From positions 434,001 through 498,000 of the forward strand of contig NZ_PEGF01000001.1 in the NCBI RefSeq assembly GCF_002742635.1: a stretch of DNA of 64,000 bases, given 5' to 3'. The notes under the pieces are model-generated. The model was not told the origin of the DNA, made no database searches, and saw only the letters and a program-made list of their open reading frames with translations. Each line of letters starts with the position of its first letter. Position 1 is the first letter of the stretch. This DNA is from Caulobacter sp. X. Lineage in GTDB: Bacteria > Pseudomonadota > Alphaproteobacteria > Caulobacterales > Caulobacteraceae. Of the stretch, positions 25,653 through 37,081 are shown one piece after another. Position numbers and translations under genes: made by a program.

Positions 25653-25773
25653 TCTCCGCCCCCTCCGGGGGCGGACGACCGCGCGACGCGCGGTCAGGTG
25701 GGGCAAAGCGGCGTTTCCGAACCACGCTCGCCCCGTCCGCGCCTGCGGCGCTCCTCCCCCCGGAGGGGGAAGA
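25653..25773. repeat. Paired REP-like element (BIME-like) between dsbA-like gene and thiG
   Basis: About 120 nt bounded by two similar palindromes: tccgccccctccgggggcgga (25655-25675) and, at 25752-25770, a C-run/ccggagggg palindrome. A further hairpin (accgcgcg/cgcgcggt) lies at 25678-25694. The two end palindromes are near copies in inverted layout, as in bacterial interspersed mosaic elements. It separates convergent genes and may also act as a transcription barrier. Confidence 0.65.
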
Positions 25774-25782
25774 AGCTTCTAC

Positions 25783-26592
25783 TTAAATCAGCCCCGCCAA
25801 CGGCGAGCTGGGATCGGCGTAGAGCCGCTTTTGCATCCGGCCGGCCAGATAGGCCTCGCGGCCGGCGATGACGGCGTGCTTCATCGCCTTGGCCATGCGG
25901 ATCGGGTCCTTGGCCTCGGCGATGGCGGTGTTCATCAGGATGGCGTCGCAGCCCAGCTCCATGCCGATCGCCGCGTCCGAGGCCGTGCCGACCCCGGCGT
26001 CGACCAGCACCGGCACCTTGGCGTTCTCGACGATGATCCGCAGGTTCACGCGGTTCTGGATGCCCAGGCCCGAGCCGATCGGCGCGCCCAGCGGCATGAT
26101 CGCCACGGCGCCCGCCTCTTCCAGCTTCTTGGCGTAGACCGGGTCGTCCGAGCAGTAGACCATCACCTGGAACCCGTCGGCGACCAGCAGCTTCAGCGAG
26201 CGCAGGGTCTCTTCCATGTCGGGGAACAGGGTCTTGGGGTCGCTGAGGACCTCCAGCTTCACCAGGTCCCAGCCGCCGGCCTCGCGCGCCAGCCGCAGGG
26301 TGCGAACGGCGTCCTCGCCCGTGAAGCAGCCCGCCGTATTGGGCAGATAGGTGAACTCGGTCGGCTTGACGTAGTCGACCAGCAGCGGCTGGGTCGGATC
26401 CGTCAAGTTCACGCGGCGCACGGCCACGGTGACGATCTCGGCCCCGGCCGCGCGGGCGGCTGCGGCGTTGGTCGCATAGTCCTTGTACTTGCCCGTGCCG
26501 ACAATCAGGCGCGAGCGGAAGGTGCGGCCGGCGACGGTCCAGGTCTCGTCGCTATCAGCGGTGACGGTGTCGGGGGAAACATGCGCGTTCAT
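25783..26592 (-). CDS. thiG: Thiazole synthase ThiG
   Basis: A 269-residue TIM-barrel enzyme that joins deoxyxylulose phosphate, dehydroglycine and ThiS-borne sulfur to make the thiazole of thiamine. Conserved segments are [23 protein letters not shown], the catalytic lysine in [16 protein letters not shown] (about residue 115) and the phosphate site [16 protein letters not shown]. The N-terminus is about 15 residues longer than in E. coli. It lies 45 nt downstream of thiS on the same strand. No TPP riboswitch (THI box) can be fitted into the short upstream region. Confidence 0.95.
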   Translation of the reverse strand: MNAHVSPDTVTADSDETWTVAGRTFRSRLIVGTGKYKDYATNAAAARAAGAEIVTVAVRRVNLTDPTQPLLVDYVKPTEFTYLPNTAGCFTGEDAVRTLRLAREAGGWDLVKLEVLSDPKTLFPDMEETLRSLKLLVADGFQVMVYCSDDPVYAKKLEEAGAVAIMPLGAPIGSGLGIQNRVNLRIIVENAKVPVLVDAGVGTASDAAIGMELGCDAILMNTAIAEAKDPIRMAKAMKHAVIAGREAYLAGRMQKRLYADPSSPLAGLI

Positions 26593-26637
26593 GCGGCTGG
26601 TTTACGCCCCGGCAGCCGGCGTTTCAAATACGCAGGA

Positions 26638-26838
26638 TCAACCGCCGCCGATAAAAGTGACGATCTCGATGCGGTCGCCGTCGGCCAGGGCCGTGTCGGC
26701 ATAGGTCGAACGCGGGGCGATCTCGAGGTTGCGCTCGACCGCCACCTTGCGGGCGTCCAGGCCCAGCGACTCCACCAGATCCGCGATCGTGCGCACCTCG
26801 CCCACGTCCCGTTCTTCGCCGTTCAATAGAAGTCTCAT
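26638..26838 (-). CDS. thiS: Thiamine sulfur carrier ThiS
   Basis: A 66-residue ubiquitin-like protein ending in IGGG. The C-terminal Gly is thiocarboxylated to carry sulfur to ThiG. It starts [12 protein letters not shown] and has [15 protein letters not shown] and [13 protein letters not shown] in family order. The usual ending is GG; the extra Gly is normal variation. The ATG at 26838 was preferred over a long upstream reading that crosses the aroQ promoter. It is the first gene of a thiSG pair, divergent from aroQ with a 79-nt spacer. Confidence 0.93.
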   Translation of the reverse strand: MRLLLNGEERDVGEVRTIADLVESLGLDARKVAVERNLEIAPRSTYADTALADGDRIEIVTFIGGG

Positions 26839-26861
26839 ATCGCCTCCGAAGCGAGCCGTGC

Positions 26862-26888
26862 TTGTGACCCGAGGGAACCGGCTATACA
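26862..26888 (+). promoter_or_regulatory. Probable aroQ-accBC-aat promoter
   Basis: TTGTGAC (26862-26868), a 12-nt spacer and GCTATACA (26881-26888) fit the Caulobacter housekeeping spacing, with six of eight -10 matches. The start would be about 25 nt before the aroQ ATG. A CcrM site (GAATC, about 26899-26903) lies between. Confidence 0.5.
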
Positions 26889-26917
26889 AGACCTCCCGGA
26901 ATCGACGGCGGAGCCGC

Positions 26918-27358
26918 ATGGTAAAACCGATCCACGTGCTGAGCGGCCCCAACCTCAACCTGTTGGGAACCCGCGAGCCCGAGATTTACGGCAAGGACAC
27001 GCTCGAGGATGTCCGGACGCGCTGTGAGGCGCGGGCGGCTTCGCGCGGCGTTTCGGTGGTCTTCCGCCAGTCCAACCACGAGGGCGTCCTGATCGATTGG
27101 GTGCAAGAGGCGCGTGAGTCGGCCTCGGCGCTCATTCTCAATCCGGCTGGCTACGGCCACACCTCGATCGCGTTGCTGGACGCGCTCAAGACCTTGAGCA
27201 TCCCGGTGATCGAGTGCCATCTGTCCAACCCGGCGGCGCGAGAGGACTTCCGCCGTCACACCTATGTGTCGCTGGCGGCCACGGGGATCGTCTCCGGGTT
27301 CGGCGCGGCTAGCTATGAATTGGCGATCGAGGCCGCTTTCGGCCTGATCGGCGTTTAA
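26918..27358 (+). CDS. aroQ: 3-dehydroquinate dehydratase, type II
   Basis: A 146-residue type II dehydroquinase, a dodecameric enzyme of the shikimate pathway. It begins [20 protein letters not shown], with the catalytic Tyr in [10 protein letters not shown]. It has [15 protein letters not shown] and the His motif [17 protein letters not shown]. Length and all motifs are normal. It stands 64 nt before accB; the aroQ-accB-accC order is widely conserved in alphaproteobacteria. Confidence 0.96.
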   Translation: MVKPIHVLSGPNLNLLGTREPEIYGKDTLEDVRTRCEARAASRGVSVVFRQSNHEGVLIDWVQEARESASALILNPAGYGHTSIALLDALKTLSIPVIECHLSNPAAREDFRRHTYVSLAATGIVSGFGAASYELAIEAAFGLIGV

Positions 27359-27422
27359 CGAGGACCTCGCCCCAGCGCTTTTCCGCGGCGCGCGGCGTTT
27401 CAGAACAACAAGGTAAGCTTCC

Positions 27423-27935
27423 ATGTCGAACCCCAAGGCCCCCGCCGATCCGGTCGAAGCTCCGGCGATCGACGCCCGTCTGGTCCGCAAGATCGCGGAC
27501 ATCCTGAAGGACACGGGCCTCTCGGAGATCGAGGTCGAACATGCCGGCCTGAAGATCCGCGTCGCGCGCGAACTGACCGCGGCGCCGGTCAACTACGTCC
27601 AGGCCGCGGCTCCCGCCTACGCCCCGGCGCCCGCCGCCGCTCCGGCTCCGGCCGCCGCCGCGCCCGCCGCCGAAGCCGCTCAGGCCCCGGCCGCCGCTCG
27701 CGGCGACGCCGTGAAGTCGCCGATGGTCGGCACCGCCTACCTGTCGCCGCAGCCCGGCGCCGACCCGTTCGTGAAGGTCGGCGACACCGTCTCGGCCGGT
27801 CAGACCCTGCTGATCGTCGAAGCCATGAAGACCATGAACCCGATTTCGGCCCCGAAGGCCGGCAAGATCGTCGAGATCCTGGTCGCCGACGCCCAGCCCG
27901 TCGAGTTCGGCGAGCCGCTCGTCGTCATCGAGTAA
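27423..27935 (+). CDS. accB: Biotin carboxyl carrier protein of acetyl-CoA carboxylase
   Basis: A 170-residue BCCP. The N-terminal helical part (residues 15-50) is followed by an Ala/Pro-rich flexible linker (about 58-92) and the biotinyl domain. That domain ends with the biotin lysine in [11 protein letters not shown] (about residue 136; E. coli has MKM). It carries carboxybiotin from AccC to the AccAD carboxyltransferase for malonyl-CoA synthesis. The gene lies 5 nt upstream of accC, as usual. Confidence 0.96.
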   Translation: MSNPKAPADPVEAPAIDARLVRKIADILKDTGLSEIEVEHAGLKIRVARELTAAPVNYVQAAAPAYAPAPAAAPAPAAAAPAAEAAQAPAAARGDAVKSPMVGTAYLSPQPGADPFVKVGDTVSAGQTLLIVEAMKTMNPISAPKAGKIVEILVADAQPVEFGEPLVVIE

Positions 27936-27940
27936 CGCTC

Positions 27941-29287
<1,347 letters not shown>

Positions 29288-29300
29288 TCCAGGCTCAGAT

Positions 29301-29954
29301 ATGGAAGACGCCTTCACGGTCGATGACCTGATCGCCTGCTACGCGCGTGGCGTCTTCCCTATGGCCGACGCCCGCGAGGACGAAAGCCTCTTCCTGATCG
29401 ATCCCGAGCGGCGGGGCGTCCTGCCGCTCGGGAGCTTCCACATCCCCAAGCGCTTGGCGCGGACGGTCCGCAACGGCCCGTACGAGGTGCGCATCGACAC
29501 CGCCTTCGACGCGGTGATCGAGGGCTGCGCCGCGTCACGGCCCGGCCGCGTGGACACCTGGATCAACCACCCCATTCAGCGGCTCTACGGACAGCTCTAC
29601 GCGCGGGGCCTGGCGCATAGCGTCGAGACCTGGCTGGAGGGCGAGTTGGTCGGCGGGCTCTACGGCGTCTCGCTGGGCGGCGCGTTCTTCGGCGAGAGCA
29701 TGTTCTCGACGGCGCGCGACGCCAGCAAGGTGGCGCTGGTGCACCTGGTCGCGCGATTGATCGCCGGCGGCTACCAGCTGCTGGACACTCAGTTCCTGAC
29801 CGAGCACCTGACGCAATTCGGGACGATCGAGATCAGCCGAGCGGCATATCGGAAGCTTCTAGCCAAGGCGCTCGACGCGCCCGGCGACTTCTACGGCTTG
29901 GCGGGCGGGGCGACCGGGATCGACTGCTTGCAGGCGATCAGCCAGGCGTCATAG
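29301..29954 (+). CDS. aat: Leucyl/phenylalanyl-tRNA-protein transferase
   Basis: A 217-residue GNAT-fold enzyme that adds Leu or Phe to N-terminal Lys/Arg of proteins, marking them for ClpS-ClpAP. It begins [17 protein letters not shown]. It carries [55 protein letters not shown] and [15 protein letters not shown], all typical. The last 64 nt overlap the end of the convergent DUF2155 gene. It is last in the aroQ-accBC unit. Confidence 0.95.
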   Translation: MEDAFTVDDLIACYARGVFPMADAREDESLFLIDPERRGVLPLGSFHIPKRLARTVRNGPYEVRIDTAFDAVIEGCAASRPGRVDTWINHPIQRLYGQLYARGLAHSVETWLEGELVGGLYGVSLGGAFFGESMFSTARDASKVALVHLVARLIAGGYQLLDTQFLTEHLTQFGTIEISRAAYRKLLAKALDAPGDFYGLAGGATGIDCLQAISQAS

Positions 29955-30547
29955 ACCGGGTGCTGCAGCGGGTTCAGACCCGGCGAGCTGGCGTACATCC
30001 AACCCTTGTAGATCTGGCGCCCGGCGGGCGCGGGGCGACCGGCCTGGGCCTTGGGCTGGGTGTCGACGATGACATAGGCCGCCGTCTCCGGCGCGACCTC
30101 GTCGGCCGCGGCGGTCTCGCAAGCGCGGACCGTGAAGACCAGGGTCTTGTAGCGGATCGGCTGACCGACCGGGACCTCGAAGCGCATCGTTTCGGTCGTG
30201 ACCTTGTCCAGCGCCTGCATGATGGCGATGGCGTAGCGCTGGCGCTTGGCCGGCTCCGGCGGCTTGACCGGCGCGGTCGGGGCCGGAGGCTTGTCCTGGG
30301 TCTCGGCGGGTGGCGGCGCGGCCTGGGATGACGGCGTCGCCGCGACCGGCGCGCTTTGCACAGGCTGTGACGGCCGAAGCTCGGGCGTCGGGGATGTGGC
30401 GGGCCGAGCCGTTGGCGCGGTCGGCGCTTGCGGCGCCGCCTGAGGGGCTTGAGCCTGTTGCGGAACAGCCTGACGGGCGGACGCCGCGCTTCCGGCCAGA
30501 CCGGCCAGCACCGCGGCGGCGGCGATCCAGGACGTCCGGCTGGACAT
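29891..30547 (-). CDS. DUF2155 domain protein, exported
   Basis: A 218-residue periplasmic protein. A signal peptide (residues 1-24, ending GSAASARQ) is followed by a long Pro/Ala/Gln-rich linker (about 25-105). The DUF2155 domain (about 110-210) has [34 protein letters not shown] and [22 protein letters not shown]. The function is unknown; two cysteines in the domain could pair. The gene follows the NDUFA12 gene by 5 nt, and both sit next to aat, an order I recall in many alphaproteobacteria. Its last 64 nt overlap the 3' end of aat tail to tail. Confidence 0.85.
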   Translation of the reverse strand: MSSRTSWIAAAAVLAGLAGSAASARQAVPQQAQAPQAAPQAPTAPTARPATSPTPELRPSQPVQSAPVAATPSSQAAPPPAETQDKPPAPTAPVKPPEPAKRQRYAIAIMQALDKVTTETMRFEVPVGQPIRYKTLVFTVRACETAAADEVAPETAAYVIVDTQPKAQAGRPAPAGRQIYKGWMYASSPGLNPLQHPVYDAWLIACKQSIPVAPPAKP

Positions 30548-30552
30548 CCGGC

Positions 30553-30948
30553 CTATTCCGGCGACCAGGCTTGGTAGTCGCTGGTGGCGGCCGCGCGCTC
30601 GCCGCCGCGGGTCAAGGACCCCTTCGGACGCCAGGCGTGGACCGTGCCGGTCAGGTTCGGCAGGTGATCCTTCTCCCACTCGCGACGCTTCAGCGGCGCC
30701 TGGGTCGGCGGTTCGTCCAGCGTATAGTGCAGCCAGCCGCTCCAGTCCGGCGGAACCTTCGAGGCTTCGGCGTAACCGTTGTAGATCACCCAGCGGCGCT
30801 TGCGCTGGTCGTAGCTGTCGCTGTTGTCGCGCGCCTCGAAGTAACGGTTGCCCTGCTCGTCCTGGCCCACGAAGACGCCGCGGCGGCCGATATGGAAACG
30901 CTGACCCAGGGTCGCGCCGTTCCACCAGGTGAAGATCGCTTTCAGCAC
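30553..30948 (-). CDS. NADH:ubiquinone oxidoreductase accessory subunit NDUFA12
   Basis: A 131-residue homologue of mitochondrial complex I subunit NDUFA12 (B17.2), found in alphaproteobacteria where it is an accessory subunit at the peripheral arm. Diagnostic segments are GRRGVFVGQDEQGNRYFEA, RRWVIYNGYAEASKVPPDW, WLHYTLDEPP and KDHLPNLTGTVHAWRP. The start is GTG at 30948. It is not within a nuo operon here, which is usual. DUF2155 follows in the same transcription unit. Confidence 0.93.
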   Translation of the reverse strand: MLKAIFTWWNGATLGQRFHIGRRGVFVGQDEQGNRYFEARDNSDSYDQRKRRWVIYNGYAEASKVPPDWSGWLHYTLDEPPTQAPLKRREWEKDHLPNLTGTVHAWRPKGSLTRGGERAAATSDYQAWSPE

Positions 30949-31229
30949 TAGGTTCGCACCCGAAACTTAAGAGGGCTCAAGACAGGCCGCGACCGGCGCG
31001 GCGAAGCGGCGCGACTATAGGGCCCCGGGTCGCCAGCGTCCAGCGCTCCACGCCGACGGCAAGCTTCAACATTTTGTGGATTAACCCTCCACCACCCCCA
31101 ACATCTATTGAGAGCGCTGGCGAGAGGTTCTAGCGTAGGTGCGACCTTACGCGCATCCCGACCGCGTGGAATCACGCATTAAGGATTTGGTAAGCCTATA
31201 AGCTGGCAGACGGAACCAGGAAACGTCCC
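30949..31229. other. Intergenic region between NDUFA12 and the NrdJ-like gene
   Basis: A 281-nt divergent spacer. It contains one CcrM site (GAATC, about 31169-31173) and gcctataagc (about 31192-31201), a possible -10 for the NrdJ-like gene without a clear -35. I looked for a cobalamin riboswitch B12 box and an NrdR box and found neither. Confidence 0.35.
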
Positions 31230-33965
31230 ATGCGCACGCCCGCCAAAGCCGCCGGAACGGTCCCCGTGATGGAATGGCGCGACCTTGAGCGCGCCGACAG
31301 CATCATCGTGATCGCCGCGCCGGCCGCCTGGACGGACGCCCGCGTCGAAGCCTGGCTCGACTGGGCCGGAACCATCGAGCCCAAGGCGCCGCTGGGCGGC
31401 GGTCCGGCCCGCTACGCCGAGCGCATCGCCAAGATCGGCCTGGCCCGTGGCCTGTTTGGCGACAAGGCCGACGCGGCCGGTTTCAAGGACGCCCTGCTGG
31501 CGACCATGCTGGGCGGCTACGCCACGCCAGCGGGTGGGCAAGCCGGACAACTGCAGTTGCCCGACGTTGGCGAGATCGAGTTCGAGGCCCTGGCGCGGGA
31601 AAACCTGGCTCGCCGTCGCGCCGCGACCCTGGCGGCCCAAGCCGCCAGCCGGCTGGACGCGGCCCTGGCCCAAGTCACCGACGCCGTTCGTCGCTGCCAG
31701 GGCGATGCGCGCGCCTGCGCCGACGTCCGCAAGAACCCCGCCCTGGCCCGGGCGGCGCGCAAGGCCCGCGAACTGGGCGCCGACGACCGCACGATCCTCG
31801 AGGCCATCGCCACGGCCGACACGCCGCGCTCGCCGATCAAGGATCTGGCCCCGCCGCCCGAGACCGACATGATCGCCGCGGCGTCGCGCCAAGGCGTCGC
31901 CGCTGGCGATGAGAGCGCCGCACTGGCCGCGCACGTGGCCTGGGAGACGGGCGCCCTCACCCTCGCCTTCTCCCCTCAGGACGCCGAGATCCTGGCGCGC
32001 GGCGTCGGCGTCGGCGCGGCGATCGACGCCAGCGCCTTCCTCGACGACGAAGGCTTCGACGTGGAGCGCTTCACCGAGGTTTGCCACCTGTGGGGCACGG
32101 CGCTGGAACTGGATCGCGGCGACCAGCAGGCCCGCCTGTCCCTCGCGGGCGTCGGCGACTGTCTGCTCAGCCAAGGCCTCTCGCAAACCAGCCCGGAAGG
32201 TCGCGACGCGGCCGCCGCGCTGTGGGCCCTGGCCGTGGGCGCCGCCCTGTCGGCCAGCGCGGAGGCGGCCTCCGCCCTGGGTCAGGATCCCGCCTACGCC
32301 CAGGATCGCCAGGGCGTGCTGAAGACCCTGGCCGAGCGCCGCGTCCGCGCCGCCGCCCTGCGCTCCGAACTCGCCACCGAGGCCGCCGCGGCGCTCGCCA
32401 CCGCTCACGGCCTGGCCAAGAAGCACGGCCTGCGTTCGATCGCCCTGGTCGGGCCGTTCGAGGACGCCGAGGCCACGCTGCGCCTCGGCGGCGCGCCCGT
32501 CGGCCCGGCCGGCGCGATGTCGCCCGTGTCGGTGGCCCAGACCGCCGACGGCCTGCTGCTGCCGACCTTCAGCCCCGCCGCGATGGAGGCCCTGTCGACC
32601 GAAGGCGCGGACCTCGACGCCGCCCGTCGCCACGCCCTGGGTCACGGCACGCTCGCCGAGAGCCCGGCCATCGACCATATGGTCCTGCAGGCGCGCGGCT
32701 TCACCGCCCACGAGATCGAGAAGGCCGAGAACGCCCTGCGCGAATGCCGCGGCCTGCGCGCCGCCTTCGCTCCGGCTGTCATGGGTCCGGGCTTCCTGCG
32801 CGACGTGCTGGGCGCCTCGGCCGAGGATGTCGCCCGCCGCGACTTCGACACCCTGGCCTTCGCCGACTTCTCCGAGGACGAGATCGAGGCGGCGGAGCGC
32901 CATGCGCTGGGCGCGGGCCGGCTGGGCGACTGCGAAGCGCTGAATCCCGAACTCCGCGAAGCTTTCCAGTCGGTCGAAACGCCGACCTTCGCCGACCGAC
33001 TGGCCATGCTGACGGCCGTCGAGGGCTTCGCCTGTCTGCCGACGACCGTGCCGCTGCCCATCGCCTTCGACGCCCGGCCCGCCGACGCCGTCCGGGCCCA
33101 GGCCGCCGCCGCGCGCGCCGGGGTCCGCGCTCTGCGTCTGCAACGCGCCGCGCCGCCGGCCGAGTTCAAGCTGGAGCTGCCCGAAGAGCCCGCGCCCGAG
33201 CCGGCCCGAGCCGCGCCCCTTCGCGAACAGATGGCGCGCGAGCCGATCGTCACCGAACGCGTCGTCGAGAAGATCGTCGAGCGCGACCGCTCGCGCCGCC
33301 GCCTGCCCGACCGTCGCAAGGGCTATATCCAGAAGGCGGCCGTCGGCGGCCACAAGGTCTATCTGCATACCGGCGAATACGAGGACGGCGAGCTGGGCGA
33401 GCTGTTCATCGACATGCACAAGGAAGGCGCGGCGTTCCGCAGCCTGATGAACAACTTCGCGATCGCGGTGTCGCTCGGCCTGCAGCACGGCGTGCCTCTG
33501 GACGAGTTCGTCGACGCCTTCGTCTACACCAAGTTCGAGCCGGCGGGCCCGGTGACGGGCAATGACTCGATCAAGTCGGCGACCTCGATCCTCGACTACG
33601 TGTTCCGCGAGCTGGGCGTCTCGTACCTGGGTCGCGACGATCTGGCCAACGCCGATCCCAGCGAGTTCAACGCCGACGGCCTGGGCTTCGGCAAGCGCCT
33701 GATCGACGCCGACGAGGATGGCGAGCTCGATCCGGTGCCCGCCAGCCGCTTCATCTCGAAGGGCTTCTCGCGCGGCGCCACGCCGGACAACCTGGTCTTC
33801 GCCGCCTTCGGCCGCCGCCGGGTGGAAGGGGCCGAGCGTCCAGGCGTCGAGGGCGAGATGTGTCCGTCCTGCGGCGACCTCTCACTGGTCCGTCGCGGCG
33901 CGATCACGGTCTGCGACACCTGCGGCGCGCAGTCCGACCAGACGGGGCCGATCGCGTCCTCCTGA
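31230..33965 (+). CDS. NrdJ-like protein: degenerate class II RNR barrel with intact TSCPD C-terminal domain
   Basis: A 911-residue protein. Residues 690-860 ([57 protein letters not shown]) are a near-perfect NrdJ C-terminal TSCPD domain, followed by a zinc-type CPSC/CDTC ribbon at 878-898. Upstream, residues about 165-645 run in the same order as the NrdJ barrel from memory: [58 protein letters not shown]. The catalytic NPCSE loop and the phosphate-loop APTGTIG are replaced by unrelated residues, and the N-terminal part is shortened. So it is probably a non-catalytic paralogue. Its role (regulator or partner of true NrdJ) is unknown. Confidence 0.8.
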   Translation: MRTPAKAAGTVPVMEWRDLERADSIIVIAAPAAWTDARVEAWLDWAGTIEPKAPLGGGPARYAERIAKIGLARGLFGDKADAAGFKDALLATMLGGYATPAGGQAGQLQLPDVGEIEFEALARENLARRRAATLAAQAASRLDAALAQVTDAVRRCQGDARACADVRKNPALARAARKARELGADDRTILEAIATADTPRSPIKDLAPPPETDMIAAASRQGVAAGDESAALAAHVAWETGALTLAFSPQDAEILARGVGVGAAIDASAFLDDEGFDVERFTEVCHLWGTALELDRGDQQARLSLAGVGDCLLSQGLSQTSPEGRDAAAALWALAVGAALSASAEAASALGQDPAYAQDRQGVLKTLAERRVRAAALRSELATEAAAALATAHGLAKKHGLRSIALVGPFEDAEATLRLGGAPVGPAGAMSPVSVAQTADGLLLPTFSPAAMEALSTEGADLDAARRHALGHGTLAESPAIDHMVLQARGFTAHEIEKAENALRECRGLRAAFAPAVMGPGFLRDVLGASAEDVARRDFDTLAFADFSEDEIEAAERHALGAGRLGDCEALNPELREAFQSVETPTFADRLAMLTAVEGFACLPTTVPLPIAFDARPADAVRAQAAAARAGVRALRLQRAAPPAEFKLELPEEPAPEPARAAPLREQMAREPIVTERVVEKIVERDRSRRRLPDRRKGYIQKAAVGGHKVYLHTGEYEDGELGELFIDMHKEGAAFRSLMNNFAIAVSLGLQHGVPLDEFVDAFVYTKFEPAGPVTGNDSIKSATSILDYVFRELGVSYLGRDDLANADPSEFNADGLGFGKRLIDADEDGELDPVPASRFISKGFSRGATPDNLVFAAFGRRRVEGAERPGVEGEMCPSCGDLSLVRRGAITVCDTCGAQSDQTGPIASS

Positions 33966-34124
33966 CGCCCATCCACGTCAACGACCGGTCGTTGAGCAGG
34001 GCGCGCGGCTCTACCCGCGCCGCCGTTAAATCCCCGTCATTACCGCGATTTAAGTGGCTTCTGGCGCCCGCCCGGTTCAAACCGTAACTCACACAGTCGC
34101 GTTATGGACTGCACGGAGAAATTG

Positions 34125-35009
34125 ATGTTCCGTCTTGGCGCTCCCATCGCCGCCCTCTCGCTGAGCCTGCTGGCCCTCGCCGGTCAGGCCCACGCTGCGA
34201 GCGAGGATCGCGACGTCGCCAAGCTGACCTCTTTCGGCGGAATGTGCGCCAGCTGCGACCTGGCCGGCCGCAAGCTGATGAACGCCAAGTTCGCCGGGGC
34301 TAATTTCGCAAAGGCCGTGCTGATCGGCGCCGACCTGCGCGGCGCGATGTTCTACGGCAGCAACTTCTTCTCGGCCGACCTCAGCCGCGCCGACCTGCGC
34401 GGCGCCGAGATGCGCGGCGCCAACTTCAACAACGCCAACTTCACCGACGCGCGCATGTCGGGCGTGGAAAGCAGCGGCGCCAACTTCCAGCTGGCGGTGC
34501 TTGTGCGGGTCGACCTGTCGTCGGCGGAGCTGCACGGCGTCCAGATGAACGGCGCCAACCTGGCGAAAGCGCGCTTCTCCAATGGCGAGCTGATCGCGGC
34601 CAATCTTTCGGGCGTCAACGCCCGCGACGCCGACTTCTCGAACGCCGACATCAACCACGCCAACTTCCAGGGCGGCCGTTTCGAAGGCGCCAACTTCCGC
34701 AACGCTGACCTGACCGGTTCGAACCTGCGCGGCGGTATTTTCAGCGGCGCGGACTTCCGCAACGCGGACCTGTCGCTGGTGAACCTCGGCGGCGCGGACC
34801 TGTCCGGCGCGAAGGGCCTGGATCAGGACCAGCTGGACGAAGCCTGTGGCGACAGCGCCACCCGCCTGCCCTCGGGCCTGACCGTGCGCCCTTGCAGCGG
34901 CATCCGAGGCGCCCAGCAGTTCATGCTGTGGCGGGAGATGCCCAAGTCGCCGCCCGCCCCGCCGGCGCCGCCAGCTCCGCCCAAGCCGCCGAAACCACCC
35001 AAATGGTGA
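34125..35009 (+). CDS. Secreted pentapeptide-repeat protein with Pro-rich tail
   Basis: A 294-residue exported protein. The ATG at 34125 (behind GGAG) gives a signal peptide ending in GQAHAASEDR; an in-frame ATG 21 nt upstream is less likely. From about residue 50 to 240 it consists of A(D/N)LxX pentapeptide repeats, e.g. GADLRGAMFYGSNFFSADL, broken by one segment around 130, and should form a right-handed beta-helix. Two cysteines lie at CASC before the repeats and two after. The last 22 residues are almost only Pro, Ala and Lys. Function is unknown; the tail could contact the cell wall or outer membrane (inference). Confidence 0.8.
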   Translation: MFRLGAPIAALSLSLLALAGQAHAASEDRDVAKLTSFGGMCASCDLAGRKLMNAKFAGANFAKAVLIGADLRGAMFYGSNFFSADLSRADLRGAEMRGANFNNANFTDARMSGVESSGANFQLAVLVRVDLSSAELHGVQMNGANLAKARFSNGELIAANLSGVNARDADFSNADINHANFQGGRFEGANFRNADLTGSNLRGGIFSGADFRNADLSLVNLGGADLSGAKGLDQDQLDEACGDSATRLPSGLTVRPCSGIRGAQQFMLWREMPKSPPAPPAPPAPPKPPKPPKW

Positions 35010-35040
35010 TCGGCTGAGGCGGGAAGTCTCAGACCAAGAA

Positions 35041-35078
35041 AAAGCCCTCCGATCGCGAGACCGGAGGGCTTTTCTTTT
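35041..35078. terminator. Bidirectional intrinsic terminator
   Basis: A 12-bp perfect stem aaaagccctccg/cggagggctttt with a 10-nt loop and a T-rich tail (ttttctttt). It lies between the convergent pentapeptide-repeat gene and aspS. Confidence 0.92.
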
Positions 35079-35110
35079 GCGGCGGCCGCCGGGTCCTAGA
35101 CCTTGATCGC

Positions 35111-36940
35111 CTAAACCTTAATGGGGGGCGCGGTGCGGATGTGCAGCTCCTTCAGCTGCTTATCCAGCACATTTGCCGGGGCGTTCATCAAGAGGTCCTG
35201 GCCCTGCTGGTTCAGCGGGAAGGCGATGACCTCGCGGATGGCGACCTGGTCGGCCAGCAGCATGACGATGCGGTCGATGCCGGGCGCCAGGCCGCCGTGC
35301 GGCGGCGCGCCGTAGCGGAACGCGTTCAGCATGCCGCCGAACTGCTCTTCGACCACTTCGGGGCCGTAGCCGGCGATCTCGAAAGCCTTGAGCATGATCT
35401 CGGGCTTGTGGTTCCGGATCGCGCCCGAGCACAGCTCGTAGCCGTTGCAGACGATGTCGTACTGGTAGGCGCGGATGGTTAGCGGATCCTGGGTCTCCAG
35501 GGCCTCCAGGCCGCCCTGCGGCATCGAGAACGGGTTGTGGGAAAAGTCGACCTTCTTCTCGTCCTCGTTCCACTCGAACATCGGGAAGTCGACGATCCAG
35601 CAGAACTTGAACTGGTTCTCGTCGACCAGCTTCAACTCCGTGCCGACGCGGGTGCGGGCCAGGCCCGCGAACTTGGCGAACACGGAGGGATCGCCGGCCA
35701 CGAAGAAGGCGGCGTCGCCGGCGCCCAGGCCCAGCGATTCCATGAGGGCCTGCGTCGGCTCGCCCAGGTTCTTGGCGATCGGGCCGCCCCAGCCGCCTTG
35801 GTCTTCCGACCAGAAGACATAGCCCAGGCCCGGCTGGCCTTCGCCCTGGGCCCAGCTGTTCATGCGATCGCAGAAGGCGCGCGAACCGCCCGTGGGGGCC
35901 GGGATCGCCCAGATCTGGTTCTTGGCGTCCGCGCCCAGGATCTTGGCGAACAGGCCAAAGCCGCCATCGCGGAAGTGCTCCGAGACGTTCGCCATCTTGA
36001 TCGGGTTGCGCAGGTCCGGCTTGTCGCTGCCGTACCAGGCCATCGACTGGGCGTAGGTCAGGCGCTCGAAGCCCTTGTGCTCGAACGTCGCGCCGAAGTC
36101 GTTGGTGAAGGTGTGGGTCTCGCTGATCGGCGAGACGCGACGGCCCTGCCCGAACTCCTCGAAGACACCGTGCATCACCGGCTCGATGGCCGCGAAGACG
36201 TCTTCCTGGGTGACGAAGCTCATCTCGACGTCGAGCTGGTAGAATTCGAGCGAACGGTCGGCGCGCAGGTCCTCGTCGCGGAAGCACGGCGCGATCTGGA
36301 AGTAGCGATCGAAGCCCGAGACCATCAGCAGCTGCTTGAACTGCTGGGGGGCCTGCGGCAGGGCGTAGAACTTCTCCGGATGCAGGCGCGAGGGCACCAG
36401 GAAGTCGCGCGCGCCTTCCGGCGAGCTGGCCGTCAGGATCGGCGTCTGGAACTCGTTGAAGCCCTGGGCGAACATGCGGTTGCGGATCGACTGGATCACG
36501 CGCGAGCGCAGGACGATGTTCTTGTGCAGCGTCTCGCGACGCAGGTCGAGATAGCGGTGCTTGAGGCGGATTTCTTCCGGATAGTCCGGCTCGCCAAAGA
36601 CCGGCAGCGGCAGCTCTGCGGCCTCGGACAGCACCTCGACGGCCGAGACGCGGATCTCGATCTCACCGGTCGGGAGGTTGGGGTTCACCACGCTGGCGTC
36701 ACGGGCGATGACCTCGCCGTCGACGCGGATCACGCTCTCGGCGCGAAGGCGCTCGACCACGTTGAAGCCCGGCGTTTCGGGGTGCAGGACCAGCTGGGTC
36801 AGACCGTAGTGGTCGCGCAGGTCGATGAAGACCAGACCGCCGTGGTCGCGCTTGCGGTGGATCCAGCCCGACAGACGCACGGCCGCGCCGGTGTCGGAAG
36901 CGCGCAGAGCGCCGCAGTTATGGGTGCGATAGGCGTGCAT
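35111..36940 (-). CDS. aspS: Aspartyl-tRNA synthetase
   Basis: A 609-residue class II synthetase of the bacterial type. It has an N-terminal OB anticodon-binding domain (HNCGALRAS... [15 protein letters not shown]), motif 1/2 region ([18 protein letters not shown]), the GAD insertion at about 320-430 and motif 3 near the end ([18 protein letters not shown]). I chose the ATG at 36940 ([10 protein letters not shown]); an in-frame ATG at 36949 adds three residues. In alphaproteobacteria using GatCAB this enzyme may also charge tRNA-Asn; that cannot be decided here. A minus-strand TTGACA at about 37014 may be its -35. Confidence 0.95.
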   Translation of the reverse strand: MHAYRTHNCGALRASDTGAAVRLSGWIHRKRDHGGLVFIDLRDHYGLTQLVLHPETPGFNVVERLRAESVIRVDGEVIARDASVVNPNLPTGEIEIRVSAVEVLSEAAELPLPVFGEPDYPEEIRLKHRYLDLRRETLHKNIVLRSRVIQSIRNRMFAQGFNEFQTPILTASSPEGARDFLVPSRLHPEKFYALPQAPQQFKQLLMVSGFDRYFQIAPCFRDEDLRADRSLEFYQLDVEMSFVTQEDVFAAIEPVMHGVFEEFGQGRRVSPISETHTFTNDFGATFEHKGFERLTYAQSMAWYGSDKPDLRNPIKMANVSEHFRDGGFGLFAKILGADAKNQIWAIPAPTGGSRAFCDRMNSWAQGEGQPGLGYVFWSEDQGGWGGPIAKNLGEPTQALMESLGLGAGDAAFFVAGDPSVFAKFAGLARTRVGTELKLVDENQFKFCWIVDFPMFEWNEDEKKVDFSHNPFSMPQGGLEALETQDPLTIRAYQYDIVCNGYELCSGAIRNHKPEIMLKAFEIAGYGPEVVEEQFGGMLNAFRYGAPPHGGLAPGIDRIVMLLADQVAIREVIAFPLNQQGQDLLMNAPANVLDKQLKELHIRTAPPIKV

Positions 36941-37030
36941 CGAGGTCATGAAAGTCTTGAATACGCGGTGATTTGCAAGGCGCGGTAAGGCGCACGTGGG
37001 CGCCGCTATGTCAAGGATTCTGGCCCAAGG

Positions 37031-37068
37031 CCCGGGACGAACCGTGCGCTCGCGCGGCTCGTCCCGGC
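37031..37068 (-). terminator. Large hairpin after tpiA
   Basis: A 10-bp stem cccgggacga/tcgtcccggc encloses a further GC stem (accg...cggc). It lies 14 nt after the tpiA stop on the minus strand and before the aspS promoter area. It has no T-run. Confidence 0.45.
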
Positions 37069-37081
37069 AGGGTTCACGCCG

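Noticed and set aside
26593..26637. TPP riboswitch controlling thiSG.
   Set aside because: There is too little upstream space and no THI-box sequence.
30949..31229. Cobalamin riboswitch before the NrdJ-like gene.
   Set aside because: No B12 box or matching secondary structure could be found by eye.
31179..33488. 769-codon open frame opposite the NrdJ-like gene.
   Set aside because: It is Gly/Arg/Gln-rich antisense translation without domains.
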